Shown here: positions 36,244-45,468 of the stretch, piece after piece
Position numbering within the stretch: position 1 is the first letter of the stretch
Layout of the letters: each line of letters opens with the position of its first letter
Assembly (NCBI RefSeq): GCF_024436035.1
Contig: NZ_JANFNG010000009.1
Span: forward strand, 151,168-215,167
Direction: 5' to 3'
Length of the DNA stretch: 64,000 nt
Origin: Streptomyces humicola
GTDB lineage: Bacteria > Actinomycetota > Actinomycetes > Streptomycetales > Streptomycetaceae
Translations under genes and position numbers: made by a program
Notes under the pieces: generated by a model
What the model was told of the DNA's origin: nothing
The model's input: the letters and a program-made list of their open reading frames with translations, nothing else
Databases searched by the model: none

Positions 36244-36861
36244 TCACAGCGGCCGCAGTGCCGGCTCCTTCTGGACGGCGCCGAGCAACCGGTCGATCGC
36301 CATCTCGACGTCCTCCCGCCAGGAGATCGTGGAGCGCAGGTCGAGCCTGAGACGCGGATAGCGGGGATGCGGCCGCACCGTCTTGAAGCCGACCGCGGTG
36401 AGATGGTCCGCGGGAAGAATGCAACCGGGCTCCTCCCACCGTGCGTCCCCGAACGCCTCAATGGCTTTGAAGCCGCGTCGTACCAGGTCCTTGGCCACCG
36501 TCTGCACGAGCACTCTGCCGAGCCCCTGCCCCTGGAAGCCAGGGAGGATGCGGGAGGTCATCAGTTGCACCGCGTCGGGCGACACCGGGCTGGTGGGGAA
36601 GGCCAGCGATCGCGGAACATACGCCGGAGGGGCATACAGCACGAAGCCCGCGGGGACGTCATCGACGTATGCCACGCGGCCGCATGAGCCCCATTCCAGG
36701 AGCACGCCCGAGATCCACGCCTCCTTCTCCAGCTCCGGCTTGCCTGCTTGCATCGCAGCCTCGCCACTCACCGGGTCGAGCTCCCAGAAGACGCAGGACC
36801 GGCAGCGCTTCGGCAGGTCCGGAAGGTTGTCCAGCGTGAGCGGAACGAGCCGTCGCCCCAT
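36244..36861 (-). CDS. GNAT family N-acetyltransferase
   Basis: 205 residues. An N-terminal segment with RCRSCVFWELD is followed by the acetyl-CoA-binding element ILPGFQGQGLGRVLVQTVAK (Q/R-x-x-G-x-G/A). Substrate unknown. The ATG has GGAGGT about ten bases upstream. In mycobacteria the corresponding slot between trxC and parB holds cwlM and a different short gene. It starts four bases after the small gene at 36866. Confidence 0.85.
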   Translation of the reverse strand: MGRRLVPLTLDNLPDLPKRCRSCVFWELDPVSGEAAMQAGKPELEKEAWISGVLLEWGSCGRVAYVDDVPAGFVLYAPPAYVPRSLAFPTSPVSPDAVQLMTSRILPGFQGQGLGRVLVQTVAKDLVRRGFKAIEAFGDARWEEPGCILPADHLTAVGFKTVRPHPRYPRLRLDLRSTISWREDVEMAIDRLLGAVQKEPALRPL

Positions 36862-36865
36862 GGAT

Positions 36866-37093
36866 TCAGGACCTCCCGCCGACCGAGTCGTCTGAGGCAG
36901 TCCCCCGAACGCCCCTTCGCGACGGGGCTTTTCGCTCCGTCGATGGCGGATTCGCACGGGTTGCGCTCAGCGCTCCGCGTTCCCTCAGCAGGCTGCCGAC
37001 AAAGCCGCCGACCGCCCCCAGGCCCAGTCCTGCAGCGACCAGGGCTGTTGTGTGCCGCCCGTGATCCGCCCCACCCAGGCTTACCGATCGCAT
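36866..37093 (-). CDS. Small hydrophobic-patch protein, unknown
   Basis: 75 residues beginning MRSVSLGGADHGRHTTALV. A glycine/alanine-rich hydrophobic stretch (about 15-36) could be a membrane segment; the C-terminal half is basic. GGGAAG precedes the ATG. The stop lies four bases before the acetyltransferase ATG, so the two are coupled. No family recognised. Confidence 0.6.
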   Translation of the reverse strand: MRSVSLGGADHGRHTTALVAAGLGLGAVGGFVGSLLRERGALSATRANPPSTERKAPSRRGVRGTASDDSVGGRS

Positions 37094-37175
37094 CGGCTTC
37101 CCTTCACTGTGGATGCGCTGTCCCCAATCGCATCGTAACCGGACCGCGACATTGCCGACACCTCGGGCACGCAAA

Positions 37176-37211
37176 GGGCGGGTCGCATTCCGCTAAGAAC
37201 GCAACCCGCCC
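37176..37211. terminator. Terminator next to parB
   Basis: GGGCGGGTCGC (37176-37186) pairs with GCAACCCGCCC (37201-37211) with one mismatch and a 14-base loop, just beyond the parB stop. Confidence 0.7.
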
Positions 37212-37221
37212 TGGCCGACCC

Positions 37222-38343
37222 TCATTCGGTGGCGTCGTCTGCCTCCGCTTCGAGCCCCTGCTGGAGCACGCGGCCTTCGCCTGGGGCGATCGTCCCCAGA
37301 ATCCGCTCCAGATCCTCTATCGAGGCGAACTCGACGACGATCTTTCCCTTGCGCTGCCCCAGGTCGACCTTGACCCGGGTCTCGAGGCGGTCGGAAAGCC
37401 GCGAGGCAAGATCGGTGAGAGCGGGGGAGACCCGCCTGCCGGCACGTGGTCCCTTCACCTTCTTGGCCGGGCCCTGCTCGGCCGCCATCAAGGTCACAAT
37501 CTCCTCGACCGACCGCACCGACAGCCCCTCGGCCACAATCCGCTGAGCCAGCCGGTCCTGTTCCTGGACATCGTCGAGCCCGAGCAGGGCACGCGCATGT
37601 CCGGCCGAGAGCACGCCGGCCGCGACGCGCCTCTGCACAGGAGCGGAAAGCCGCAGCAGCCGCAGCGTGTTGGAGACCTGGGAGCGGGAGCGTCCGATGC
37701 GGTCGGCGAGCTCTTCGTGGGTGCAGGAGAAGTCCTGCAGCAACTGGTCGTATGCGGCGGCCTCTTCAAGCGGGTTCAGCTGGGCCCGGTGCAGGTTTTC
37801 CAGCAGTGCGTCGAGGAGCAGCTTCTCGTCGTCCGTCGCCCTGACGATCGCCGGAATCCGCTCCAGGCCCGCTTCACGGCACGCCCGCCAGCGGCGCTCA
37901 CCCATGATGAGCTCATAGGAGGACGGACCGGTCTGCCGGACCACGACCGGCTGGAGGAGGCCGACTTCCTTGATGGAGGTAACGAGCTCGGCCAGGGCGT
38001 CCTCATCGAACACCTCACGCGGCTGTCGCGGGTTGGGGGTGATCGAGTCGATCGGCACCTCGGCGAAGTGCGCCCCGGCGACATCCTCCGCGACCTCATG
38101 AGAGGTTTCGGCAGGCCGGATCGCATCGGTTTCCCGTGAAACGGGGATGTCCACCAACCCCGCGACCTTGGCGGCCGCGATCCCACGCTCCGGGGGGAGC
38201 AGGGGGACCGCACTCGGCGATGTGGCGGCGATGCCGATCGACTGGCCCGCCTTCGTGCCGGCGGCTGGTGTCGCCTCGCCGGTGGGCGCGGCGGGGATCA
38301 GGGCTCCGAGCCCCCGGCCCAAGCCCCTGCGTCGTTCGCTCAC
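37222..38343 (-). CDS. parB: Chromosome-partitioning protein ParB
   Basis: 373 residues. It binds parS and spreads as a CTP-dependent clamp. Elements: [16 protein letters not shown]-terminus (ParA contact), [20 protein letters not shown], the CTP-binding [35 protein letters not shown], and a C-terminal dimerisation domain. Its GTG overlaps the parA stop (GTGA), so start 38343 is secure. A degenerate parS inside the gene is read as VSRET (residues 68-72). Confidence 0.96.
   Translation of the reverse strand: MSERRRGLGRGLGALIPAAPTGEATPAAGTKAGQSIGIAATSPSAVPLLPPERGIAAAKVAGLVDIPVSRETDAIRPAETSHEVAEDVAGAHFAEVPIDSITPNPRQPREVFDEDALAELVTSIKEVGLLQPVVVRQTGPSSYELIMGERRWRACREAGLERIPAIVRATDDEKLLLDALLENLHRAQLNPLEEAAAYDQLLQDFSCTHEELADRIGRSRSQVSNTLRLLRLSAPVQRRVAAGVLSAGHARALLGLDDVQEQDRLAQRIVAEGLSVRSVEEIVTLMAAEQGPAKKVKGPRAGRRVSPALTDLASRLSDRLETRVKVDLGQRKGKIVVEFASIEDLERILGTIAPGEGRVLQQGLEAEADDATE
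38129..38142. other. Degenerate parS inside parB
   Basis: GTTTCCCGTGAAAC, one mismatch from the consensus, in frame with parB and read as VSRET. ParB affinity is probably reduced. Confidence 0.6.
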
Positions 38344-39431
38344 TTGATCCCCTCCGACATGCTGTGCTGTCCGTACTCGTCGTTCTGGTGGGGCATGTGG
38401 GAGTCCTGCCCCTGGTATTCGTGGCCGCCTCCGAGACCGCGCAGCGCCATCTCGCGCGCAGCCTCCAGGTAGGACAACGCTCCGCTCGATCCCGGGTCGT
38501 AGGTGAGCACCGTCTGCCCGTAGCTCGGAGCCTCCGAGATGCGTACCGACCGCGGGATGCTGGTACGCAGGACCTCGTTGCCGAAGTGGCTGCGCACCTC
38601 CTCGGCGACCTGGGCGGCGAGCCGGGTCCGTCCGTCGTACATGGTCAACAGGATCGTCGAGACGTGGAGCTTCGGGTTGAGGTGTCCGCGCACCAGATCC
38701 ACGTTGCGCAGCAGTTGGCCCAGTCCCTCCAGGGCGTAGTACTCGCACTGGATGGGGATGAGCACCTCGGCGCCGGCAACGAGGGCATTGACCGTCAACA
38801 GGCCCAGCGAGGGCGGGCAGTCGATGAGGATGTAGTCCAGTGGCTGCTCGTACGCCTCGATGGCGCGCTGCAGGCGACTCTCCCGGGCGACGAGCGAGAC
38901 CAGCTCGATCTCGGCTCCCGCCAGATCGATCGTCGCCGGAGCGCAGAAGAGACCCTCAACGTCCGGTACGGGCTGAACGACATCCGACAGCGGCTTGCCC
39001 TCGACCAGGACGTCGTAGATGGAGGGCACTTCGGAGTGATGGTCGATGCCGAGCGCGGTGGAGGCGTTGCCCTGAGGGTCGAGGTCCACCACCAGCACCC
39101 GTCCGCCGTGGAGGGCAAGTGAGGCGGCCAGGTTGACCGTTGTGGTGGTCTTCCCCACGCCGCCCTTCTGGTTGGCGACGACCATGACTCTGGTCTGCTC
39201 GGGGCGGGGGAGTCCCTCACCGGCCCGCCCAAGGGCCTCTACCGCCAGTTGGGCGGCCCGGCCGATCGGGGTGTCGTCCATAGGAGGGAGTGTTTCACGT
39301 GAAACATCTCTCCCTGTCGATTCACTACGGGGGCCGGGGACCGGGTCGGTCATCGGTCCCGCGGTATTGGCGTCGGACCGCAAGGATTCACTCTCCTCGA
39401 CTGCAGGCTCGCGATGCACAGAGCCTGCCAT
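38340..39431 (-). CDS. parA: Chromosome-partitioning ATPase ParA
   Basis: 363 residues from ATG 39431. A disordered N-terminal region (about 1-85) precedes the deviant Walker A motif [30 protein letters not shown] and [15 protein letters not shown]. ParA with ParB segregates origins, in Streptomyces especially during sporulation and tip growth. The start is uncertain: the frame is open to a GTG at 39587 whose first codons (MFHVKR) would be encoded by a parS site. ATG 39431 (MAGSVHREP) is used; it has no obvious ribosome-binding site. Confidence 0.92.
   Translation of the reverse strand: MAGSVHREPAVEESESLRSDANTAGPMTDPVPGPRSESTGRDVSRETLPPMDDTPIGRAAQLAVEALGRAGEGLPRPEQTRVMVVANQKGGVGKTTTTVNLAASLALHGGRVLVVDLDPQGNASTALGIDHHSEVPSIYDVLVEGKPLSDVVQPVPDVEGLFCAPATIDLAGAEIELVSLVARESRLQRAIEAYEQPLDYILIDCPPSLGLLTVNALVAGAEVLIPIQCEYYALEGLGQLLRNVDLVRGHLNPKLHVSTILLTMYDGRTRLAAQVAEEVRSHFGNEVLRTSIPRSVRISEAPSYGQTVLTYDPGSSGALSYLEAAREMALRGLGGGHEYQGQDSHMPHQNDEYGQHSMSEGIK
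39292..39305. other. parS centromere site inside parA
   Basis: Perfect GTTTCACGTGAAAC, read in frame as VSRET at about residue 43 of ParA. Confidence 0.95.
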
Positions 39432-39571
39432 GCTTTCGGGGTCGTGAACCAGTGAGTCCCGTTCTCCTGTGGATGAATCTGCGGATGTTTCCACCGCATG
39501 GAGGGACTTGTTTGCGCGCGCCTCGGCCGCTGCACGACCACGGCTGAGGATTCCTGGCAACAGAGAGCGAC

Positions 39572-39585
39572 GTTTCACGTGAAAC
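39572..39585. other. parS centromere site upstream of parA
   Basis: Perfect GTTTCACGTGAAAC in the parA-rsmG gap, close to a possible far-upstream GTG start of ParA, so ParB could influence parAB expression here (inference). Confidence 0.95.
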
Positions 39586-39680
39586 ACGATGCACAGGCAC
39601 GTGTCCAGTTAGCGAACGACACTCCGAGATATGTCGTTTTGACCGTTTGTATGGAGCACACCCAGGCGTTCCATTGCAGC

Positions 39681-40409
39681 TCAACGACGTCGACGGCCGC
39701 CCTGCATCTGCCGGTTGGCACGTGCTGCCTTCGCGCGTCGCGTAGCGGCCCGCACTCCGCCGGGACTCTCACCCACCAGCACCCGGACCACCGTCGACGG
39801 CGGGTCCACCAGCCCTGCCCCCGCCTGAACCACGGATGAGTCCACAGCCCCCAACTTGCTCAGCGCTGCGCGGGCGGCCTTGAGTTCGTCCTCAGCGGTG
39901 TCGCCCTTGAGCGCCAGCATCTCGCCATGCGGCCGCAGCAGAGGAAGCCCCCACCCCGCGAGCCGGTCCAGCGGCGCCACGGCGCGCGCAGTTACCACAT
40001 CGACGGGCGGGAGGTGCCCGATCATCTCCTCGGCGCGGCCGCGCACCACAGTCACGTTGTCCAGCCCCAGCAATGCGACCACCTCCTCGAGGAAGGTCGT
40101 ACGGCGCAGCAACGGCTCCAGCAGCGTGATCCGCAGATCAGGCCTGGCCAACGCGAGCGGGATGCCCGGTAGACCGGCGCCGGAGCCCACATCGCAGACG
40201 GAGACCCCGTCCGGCACCACGTCGGACAGGACGGCGCAGTTGAGCAGGTGCCGCTCCCACAGCCGCGGCACCTCCCGGGGGCCGATCAGCCCCCGGCGCA
40301 CCCCCGCATCGGCCAGCAGCTCCGCGTACCGAACCGCGTCGGCGAGGCGATCACCGAAGATCGCATGCGCCTGCTCGGGCGCGGGAGGAAGCTCAGCCGC
40401 TTCCGTCAC
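39681..40409 (-). CDS. rsmG: 16S rRNA (guanine-N7) methyltransferase RsmG
   Basis: 242 residues. The SAM-binding core [20 protein letters not shown] is followed by [17 protein letters not shown] and [15 protein letters not shown]. It methylates G527 of 16S rRNA; its loss gives low-level streptomycin resistance in Streptomyces (established for orthologues). The C-terminus is unusually basic ([19 protein letters not shown]). GTG start. Lies between jag and parA, the common order. Confidence 0.94.
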   Translation of the reverse strand: MTEAAELPPAPEQAHAIFGDRLADAVRYAELLADAGVRRGLIGPREVPRLWERHLLNCAVLSDVVPDGVSVCDVGSGAGLPGIPLALARPDLRITLLEPLLRRTTFLEEVVALLGLDNVTVVRGRAEEMIGHLPPVDVVTARAVAPLDRLAGWGLPLLRPHGEMLALKGDTAEDELKAARAALSKLGAVDSSVVQAGAGLVDPPSTVVRVLVGESPGGVRAATRRAKAARANRQMQGGRRRR

Positions 40410-40479
40410 GGGACCGTCCCTTCAGTCGGGCTTCCGTCAGTTCCAACCACTTCCCGGCACATCCCCGCACGCGGCGGCG

Positions 40480-40989
40480 TCAGGCGGGAAGGACGACCAC
40501 CCGGCGCTGCGGCTCCTCGCCCTCGGACTCGCTGCGCAGCCCGGCCGCCGCCACGGCGTCATGCACGACCTTCCGCTCGAACGGCGTCATGGGGCGCAGC
40601 TTCACCGGCTGACCGGTCCCCTTCGCCTCCTCCGCGGCCTTGGTGCCCAGCTCCGTCAGCTCCTCGCGCTTGCGCGCCCGGAACCCCGCGACGTCCAGCA
40701 TCAGACGGCTGCGGTCGCCGGTCTCGCGGTGGACGGCAAGACGCGTCAGCTCCTGCAGCGCTTCGAGCACCTCGCCGTCCCGGCCGACGAGCTTCTGCAG
40801 GTCACGGCCTGTCCCCTCGCCCACGATCGAGACGGCGGCGCGATCGCCCTCGACATCCATGTCGATGTCACCGTCGAGGTCTGCAATGTCCAGCAGACCC
40901 TCGAGGTAGTCGGCGGCGATCTCCCCTTCCTGCTCGAGGCGGGTCAGGGCATCCTCGCCCTCGACGACGGGGGTGTTGCCTTCCGTCAC
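40480..40989 (-). CDS. Jag/KhpB-like KH-R3H RNA-binding protein
   Basis: 169 residues. An acidic start (EGNTPVVEGEDALTRLEQEG) is followed by a KH domain with GRDLQKLVGRDGEVLEALQE and an R3H domain with LRPMTPFERKVVHDAV (the R-x3-H pair is present). It is the SpoIIIJ-associated protein linked to yidC in most bacteria. GTG 40989 has AGGAG seven to eight bases upstream, better than ATG 41007. Confidence 0.9.
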   Translation of the reverse strand: MTEGNTPVVEGEDALTRLEQEGEIAADYLEGLLDIADLDGDIDMDVEGDRAAVSIVGEGTGRDLQKLVGRDGEVLEALQELTRLAVHRETGDRSRLMLDVAGFRARKREELTELGTKAAEEAKGTGQPVKLRPMTPFERKVVHDAVAAAGLRSESEGEEPQRRVVVLPA

Positions 40990-41055
40990 GGATGGACTCC
41001 TATTCATGTGCGCTGCGCCCGCTCGGCGCCACGACCGCTGCTTCGCTGTTTTCCG

Positions 41056-42165
41056 CTACTTCTTCGACGGGTGCTTGGACCGCTCCTGGCCCTTGCGCTG
41101 GCCGCTCCTGGCCTGACCGGAACCGGCCGGCCGCCCGGATCCCGACGCGGATCCCGAGGACGGCTTGGCGTCCTGGGGCTCCGGCGGCTGCTGCGACGAC
41201 TCCGCCTTCACCTCGGTCTTCGCTGCCGCCTGCCCGCCGCTCGACTGCCGCTGGGCCTTGGTCTGACGCTTCGGCTGCTGCCGCTTGACCGGCTGGGCTC
41301 CCTCGGCCGCCTTGCCCTTCGCCGCCGACTCCTCGACCAGCTTGCCCTGGGCCCGCAGGCGCTCCTGGCGCTGCTTGTAGGCGAGGCTGCCGGGAGTGGG
41401 ATTGCGGCGGATGACGAACATCTGCTGGCCCATGGTCCACACGTTGGTGGTCAGCCAGTAGACGAGGACACCGACGGGGAAGTTGATGCCGAAGACGGCG
41501 AACATGACCGGGAAGACGTACATCAGCATCTTCTGCTGCTGCATGAACGGCGTCTTCACCGTCATGTCGACGTTCTTCGTCATCAGCTGGCGCTGCGTGT
41601 AGAACTGCGACGCCGACATCAGCACGATCATGACGATCGTGACCACCCGCACATCGGTGGCCGAGGCGCCCAGGCCCATGATCTTGCTCGCACTGTCGGT
41701 GAACTTCACCGACAACGGAGCGCCGAAGATGTGCGCGTGCCGCGCGCTGTCCAGCAGCTTGCTGTCAATCACACCGACCGTGTGACCACTGGCGATGTTG
41801 TGGAGAACGCCGTACAGCGACATGAAGAACGGCGACTGCGCGATGATCGGCAAGCAGCTGGAGAGCGGGTTGGTACCCGACTCCTTGTACAGCTTCATCA
41901 TCTCTTCGGACTGACGCTGCTTGTCGTTCTTGTAGCGCTCCTGGATCGCCTTCATCTTCGGCTGGAGCACCTGCATGTTCCGCGTCGCCTTGATCTGCTT
42001 CACGAAGAGCGGGATCAGGCAGATCCGGATCAGGACCACCAGCGAGACGATGGACAGACCCCACGCCCAGCCGCTGTTCGGATCGAAGATCAGGCTGAAG
42101 AGCGAGTGGAACTGGACAATGATCCAGGAAACAGCGGTATAGAGGGGACTGAGGATCGTTGACAC
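41056..42165 (-). CDS. yidC: Membrane protein insertase YidC
   Basis: 369 residues, the Oxa1/YidC form without a large periplasmic domain. Five hydrophobic helices are visible (from [31 protein letters not shown] in the middle; [16 protein letters not shown] last), with a conserved basic site in helix 2 (IRICLIPLF). The C-terminal 110 residues are Lys/Gln/Ser-rich and disordered, likely ribosome-binding. GTG with AGGAG upstream. It starts four bases after yidD. Confidence 0.95.
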   Translation of the reverse strand: MSTILSPLYTAVSWIIVQFHSLFSLIFDPNSGWAWGLSIVSLVVLIRICLIPLFVKQIKATRNMQVLQPKMKAIQERYKNDKQRQSEEMMKLYKESGTNPLSSCLPIIAQSPFFMSLYGVLHNIASGHTVGVIDSKLLDSARHAHIFGAPLSVKFTDSASKIMGLGASATDVRVVTIVMIVLMSASQFYTQRQLMTKNVDMTVKTPFMQQQKMLMYVFPVMFAVFGINFPVGVLVYWLTTNVWTMGQQMFVIRRNPTPGSLAYKQRQERLRAQGKLVEESAAKGKAAEGAQPVKRQQPKRQTKAQRQSSGGQAAAKTEVKAESSQQPPEPQDAKPSSGSASGSGRPAGSGQARSGQRKGQERSKHPSKK

Positions 42166-42168
42166 AGA

Positions 42169-42498
42169 TCAGGCTCCTTGGGCATGGGGCTGGGAGTCGG
42201 CGGCCATGCTGGCCTCGTCGGCGGAGTGCCCGCCTTGGCGGTTACGCCACGCGGCGCGCAGCAGCTCGTGCCACCGCGGCCGCTTGCGCGGTGGTGGGTA
42301 GTCGACCCCGCCGGGAGACCACGGGTTGCACCGCAGAATGCGCCAGGCGGTGAGGGCCGTGCCCTTGACCGCCCCGTGCAGGGCGATCGCCTGATACCCG
42401 TAGTGGGAACACGAGGGGTAGTACTTGCATACGGGTCCGAGCAGCGGGCTGATGGTCCACTGGTACAGCTTGATCAGCCACATCAGCGGGTATTTCAT
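42169..42498 (-). CDS. yidD: Membrane protein insertion efficiency factor YidD
   Basis: 109 residues with the signature [20 protein letters not shown], then [15 protein letters not shown] and [15 protein letters not shown], and a polar tail. The ATG overlaps the rnpA stop by ATGA. It assists insertion of membrane proteins with YidC. Confidence 0.95.
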   Translation of the reverse strand: MKYPLMWLIKLYQWTISPLLGPVCKYYPSCSHYGYQAIALHGAVKGTALTAWRILRCNPWSPGGVDYPPPRKRPRWHELLRAAWRNRQGGHSADEASMAADSQPHAQGA

Positions 42499-42896
42499 CG
42501 CGCGCCACCTCCCAGGAGCCGCTTCAACGCGGCGTCGAGGTCGCGGGCCAGCTGAGTGTGGTCCGCGTCCGCCGCGCCGGGCAGTGCTCGCACGACCACC
42601 AGGCTACCTTCGGGCAGCAGTGACAGCCGATCCCGCACCAGGTGCCGCAGCCGCCGCTTGACCAGATTCCGCTGGACAGCACCGCCCACGGCCTTGCTCA
42701 CGACGAAACCCGCACGCGGCGGGGGAGCACTCCCCCGAGTAGCGTGCGGGTCCGTGGTGTGTCCTTCTGCCTCCGGCGGGACGGACACCCTGTCCCGCAG
42801 ATGTACGACCAGAAGCGGGCGTCCAGCCCTGCGCCCTCGTCGTACCGCGGCCGCGAAGTCCTGGCGCCGCCTCATCCGGTTCTCGGCAGGCAGCAC
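42495..42896 (-). CDS. rnpA: Ribonuclease P protein component
   Basis: 133 residues from GTG 42896. [20 protein letters not shown] opens the family fold and [12 protein letters not shown] is the RNR motif. It partners the RnpB RNA in tRNA 5' maturation. An insert between strands ([19 protein letters not shown]) is longer than in E. coli but normal for Streptomyces. It follows rpmH closely and overlaps yidD. Confidence 0.93.
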   Translation of the reverse strand: MLPAENRMRRRQDFAAAVRRGRRAGRPLLVVHLRDRVSVPPEAEGHTTDPHATRGSAPPPRAGFVVSKAVGGAVQRNLVKRRLRHLVRDRLSLLPEGSLVVVRALPGAADADHTQLARDLDAALKRLLGGGAR

Positions 42897-42912
42897 TGCA
42901 TGACCCGTGCGA

Positions 42913-43050
42913 TCAGGCGGAGAGGCGGGCGCGGCCCTTGCCGCGGCGCGCCGCGAGAATGGCACGGCCGGCACGGCTGCGCATACGCAGCCGGAAACCG
43001 TGCGTCTTGGCGCGGCGGCGGTTGTTCGGCTGGAAGGTGCGCTTGCTCAC
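42913..43050 (-). CDS. rpmH: 50S ribosomal protein L34
   Basis: 45 residues, start GTG 43050: [19 protein letters not shown], then [19 protein letters not shown] and GRARLSA. Sequence and length are diagnostic of L34. GGAG lies eight bases upstream. First gene of rpmH-rnpA-yidD-yidC-jag, read away from dnaA. The stop lies 16 bases before the rnpA start. Confidence 0.97.
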   Translation of the reverse strand: MSKRTFQPNNRRRAKTHGFRLRMRSRAGRAILAARRGKGRARLSA

Positions 43051-43529
43051 TCGGGGGCTCCAGGAATGCTTGGTGTCTCGGTGGAGACGTGCGTGGGGCG
43101 TCGCTTGGCTGTCACCGTGCGCCCACGAGGCTCTCGCGATACGCCTCAGGTGTACCGCTCTTCGATCACGCCGGGCAGACCGGGTGATCTGCGCCCTCGA
43201 AGGCAGGCGGCAGCAGCCATCGACAACTCGACCTGGTTACGGTACGCGCGGCTACGCCATCCGGTCAAACCGATACCGCCGCCGACGCGCCGACCACCCC
43301 GGCGGAGTGCACCGCCCCCGAGGCATGACACATTTGTACACACCCTGTGGACAACGACTTGAACCACGTATGCGGTGCTTACTACCGTGGCTGGACTCTG
43401 GAACCTTCCGATCCCGACCTCAAACCTGCGGTTTTCCCGCAGTTCTCCAGAACCACACCTTCGTGGGACACGTCGGTGCCCTCTCCACCACCCGAGCGAG
43501 CCCACCCACCGAGCGAGAGAGCGTGCACT
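43051..43529. promoter_or_regulatory. Divergent rpmH-dnaA promoter region with DnaA boxes
   Basis: 479 bases with no gene. Two DnaA boxes lie almost back to back: TTGTACACA (43334-43342, one mismatch) and a perfect TTGTCCACA on the minus strand (43346-43354). Their convergent placement upstream of dnaA fits DnaA autoregulation, which has been shown for Streptomyces dnaA. No clear -35/-10 could be assigned. Confidence 0.7.
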
Positions 43530-45416
43530 GTGGCTGATGTAACTGCCGATCTTGCCGCAGTGTGGCCACGGGTGCTCGAACGGCTCCTCGCCGAGGGCCA
43601 GGGGGTGGAGGCCAAGGACCAGCGGTGGCTCAAGGCGTCCCAGGCACTCGCGCTCGTCGCCGACACCGCGCTGCTCGCCGTTCCCAACGAGTACGCCAAG
43701 GGCGTGCTCGAAGGCCGGCTGCTCCCCCTGCTCACCGAAGGTCTCAGCCGGGAGTTCGGCCGCTCGATCCGCATCGCGATCACCGTCGACGCCGGCGCCG
43801 AGCCCGCCGCACCGCAGCAGCCCGCCCCCGCCCCCGCGCAGGGACCCGGCCCCGTCCAGCCGTCCTTCTACGCGGATCAGCAGCGCGCGGACGAGCGCGA
43901 CGGCGACGAGCGCGGCGAGCAGCGCGGTCCGTACGACTACGGGCGCCCTGCCTCCGACGGCCCGACCATGCGCCGCGCCTACCCCGACTACCCCTCCGGC
44001 CGGGACACCTCCGGGGGCTGGCAGCGCCCGGTCGCCCCCGACCCGTACGACCACAGTCACGGCAACGGAAGCGGCCAGGACCGCGGACACGGAGCGGACG
44101 GGCACGGCGACTGGCAGCAGCCGAGGCTCACCTCGTACGGCGAACGCGATCCCTATCCCCCGCCGGCGCGCCAGGACTACCTGCCGCAGCAGTCCGCCTA
44201 CCAGCAGCCACCCCGCCACGACGACCGCCCGGGCCAGGGCCTCGCGCCGAACGGACCCGCCGGTCCGGGACCCGCGGGCGGCCCGAGGGGCCCCGGTGCC
44301 CCGGCCCACCCCTCCCTGCCCGCGCCCAGCGGCGCCCCGGGCCCGCTCGCCGCACAGCCCGCGCCGTCCACAGGGCCCGGCGAGCCGACCGCACGGCTGA
44401 ACCCGAAGTACCTCTTCGACACCTTCGTCATCGGGGCCTCGAACCGCTTCGCGCACGCCGCGGCCGTCGCTGTCGCGGAGGCCCCGGCCAAGGCGTACAA
44501 CCCGCTGTTCATCTACGGCGAGTCCGGGCTCGGCAAGACGCACCTGCTGCACGCCATCGGGCACTACGCGCGCAGCCTGTACCCGGGCACACGTGTGCGC
44601 TACGTGAGCTCGGAGGAGTTCACCAACGAGTTCATCAACTCCATCCGGGACGGCAAGCAGGACGCCTTCCGCAAGCGGTACCGGGACATGGACATCCTGC
44701 TCGTCGACGACATCCAGTTCCTCGCGAGCAAGGAGTCCACGCAGGAGGAGTTCTTCCACACCTTCAACACCCTGCACAACGCCAACAAGCAGATCGTGCT
44801 CTCCTCGGACCGGCCGCCCAAGCAGCTGGTGACCCTGGAGGACCGGCTCCGCAACCGCTTCGAATGGGGGCTGATCACCGACGTCCAGCCGCCCGAGCTG
44901 GAGACGCGGATCGCGATCCTGCGGAAGAAGGCGGTGCAGGAGCAGCTCAACGCGCCGCCCGAGGTGCTCGAATTCATCGCCTCCCGCATCTCGCGCAACA
45001 TCCGCGAGCTGGAGGGCGCGCTGATCCGGGTCACGGCGTTCGCGAGCCTCAACCGGCAGCCGGTCGATCTGCAGCTCACCGAGATCGTGCTCAAGGACCT
45101 GATCCCGGGCGGTGAGGACGCCGTGCCGGAGATCAGCGGAAACGCGATCATGGCGGAGACGGCCGCGTACTTCGGGCTGACCGTCGACGACCTGTGCGGC
45201 TCGTCGCGCAGCCGTGTCCTCGTCACGGCCCGGCAGATCGCCATGTATCTGTGCCGGGAGCTGACCGACCTGTCACTGCCGAAGATCGGCGCGCTCTTCG
45301 GCGGCCGGGACCATACGACGGTGATGCACGCGGACCGCAAGATCCGGGCGCTGATGGCCGAGCGCCGGTCCATCTACAACCAGGTCACCGAGCTGACCAA
45401 CCGCATCAAGACCTGA
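43530..45416 (+). CDS. dnaA: Chromosomal replication initiator DnaA
   Basis: 628 residues from GTG 43530 ([16 protein letters not shown]). Domain I (about 1-90) is followed by an exceptionally long domain II linker (about 90-290; Pro/Gly/Asp/Arg-rich), a Streptomyces hallmark. The AAA+ domain III has Walker [16 protein letters not shown] (about 330) and Walker [12 protein letters not shown]. Domain IV ends with the DnaA signature [20 protein letters not shown]. It opens oriC immediately downstream. An upstream extension to 43347 is non-coding leader. Confidence 0.97.
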   Translation: MADVTADLAAVWPRVLERLLAEGQGVEAKDQRWLKASQALALVADTALLAVPNEYAKGVLEGRLLPLLTEGLSREFGRSIRIAITVDAGAEPAAPQQPAPAPAQGPGPVQPSFYADQQRADERDGDERGEQRGPYDYGRPASDGPTMRRAYPDYPSGRDTSGGWQRPVAPDPYDHSHGNGSGQDRGHGADGHGDWQQPRLTSYGERDPYPPPARQDYLPQQSAYQQPPRHDDRPGQGLAPNGPAGPGPAGGPRGPGAPAHPSLPAPSGAPGPLAAQPAPSTGPGEPTARLNPKYLFDTFVIGASNRFAHAAAVAVAEAPAKAYNPLFIYGESGLGKTHLLHAIGHYARSLYPGTRVRYVSSEEFTNEFINSIRDGKQDAFRKRYRDMDILLVDDIQFLASKESTQEEFFHTFNTLHNANKQIVLSSDRPPKQLVTLEDRLRNRFEWGLITDVQPPELETRIAILRKKAVQEQLNAPPEVLEFIASRISRNIRELEGALIRVTAFASLNRQPVDLQLTEIVLKDLIPGGEDAVPEISGNAIMAETAAYFGLTVDDLCGSSRSRVLVTARQIAMYLCRELTDLSLPKIGALFGGRDHTTVMHADRKIRALMAERRSIYNQVTELTNRIKT

Positions 45417-45442
45417 CGGTCCGCCTCCGCGTGACGCACGAG

Positions 45443-45468
45443 CCCCGGGATCAACTCCCGGGGTTTTT
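45443..45468 (+). terminator. Terminator of dnaA
   Basis: CCCCGGGA (45443-45450), loop TCAAC, TCCCGGGG (45456-45463), then TTTTT: a classic intrinsic terminator between dnaA and oriC. Confidence 0.9.
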
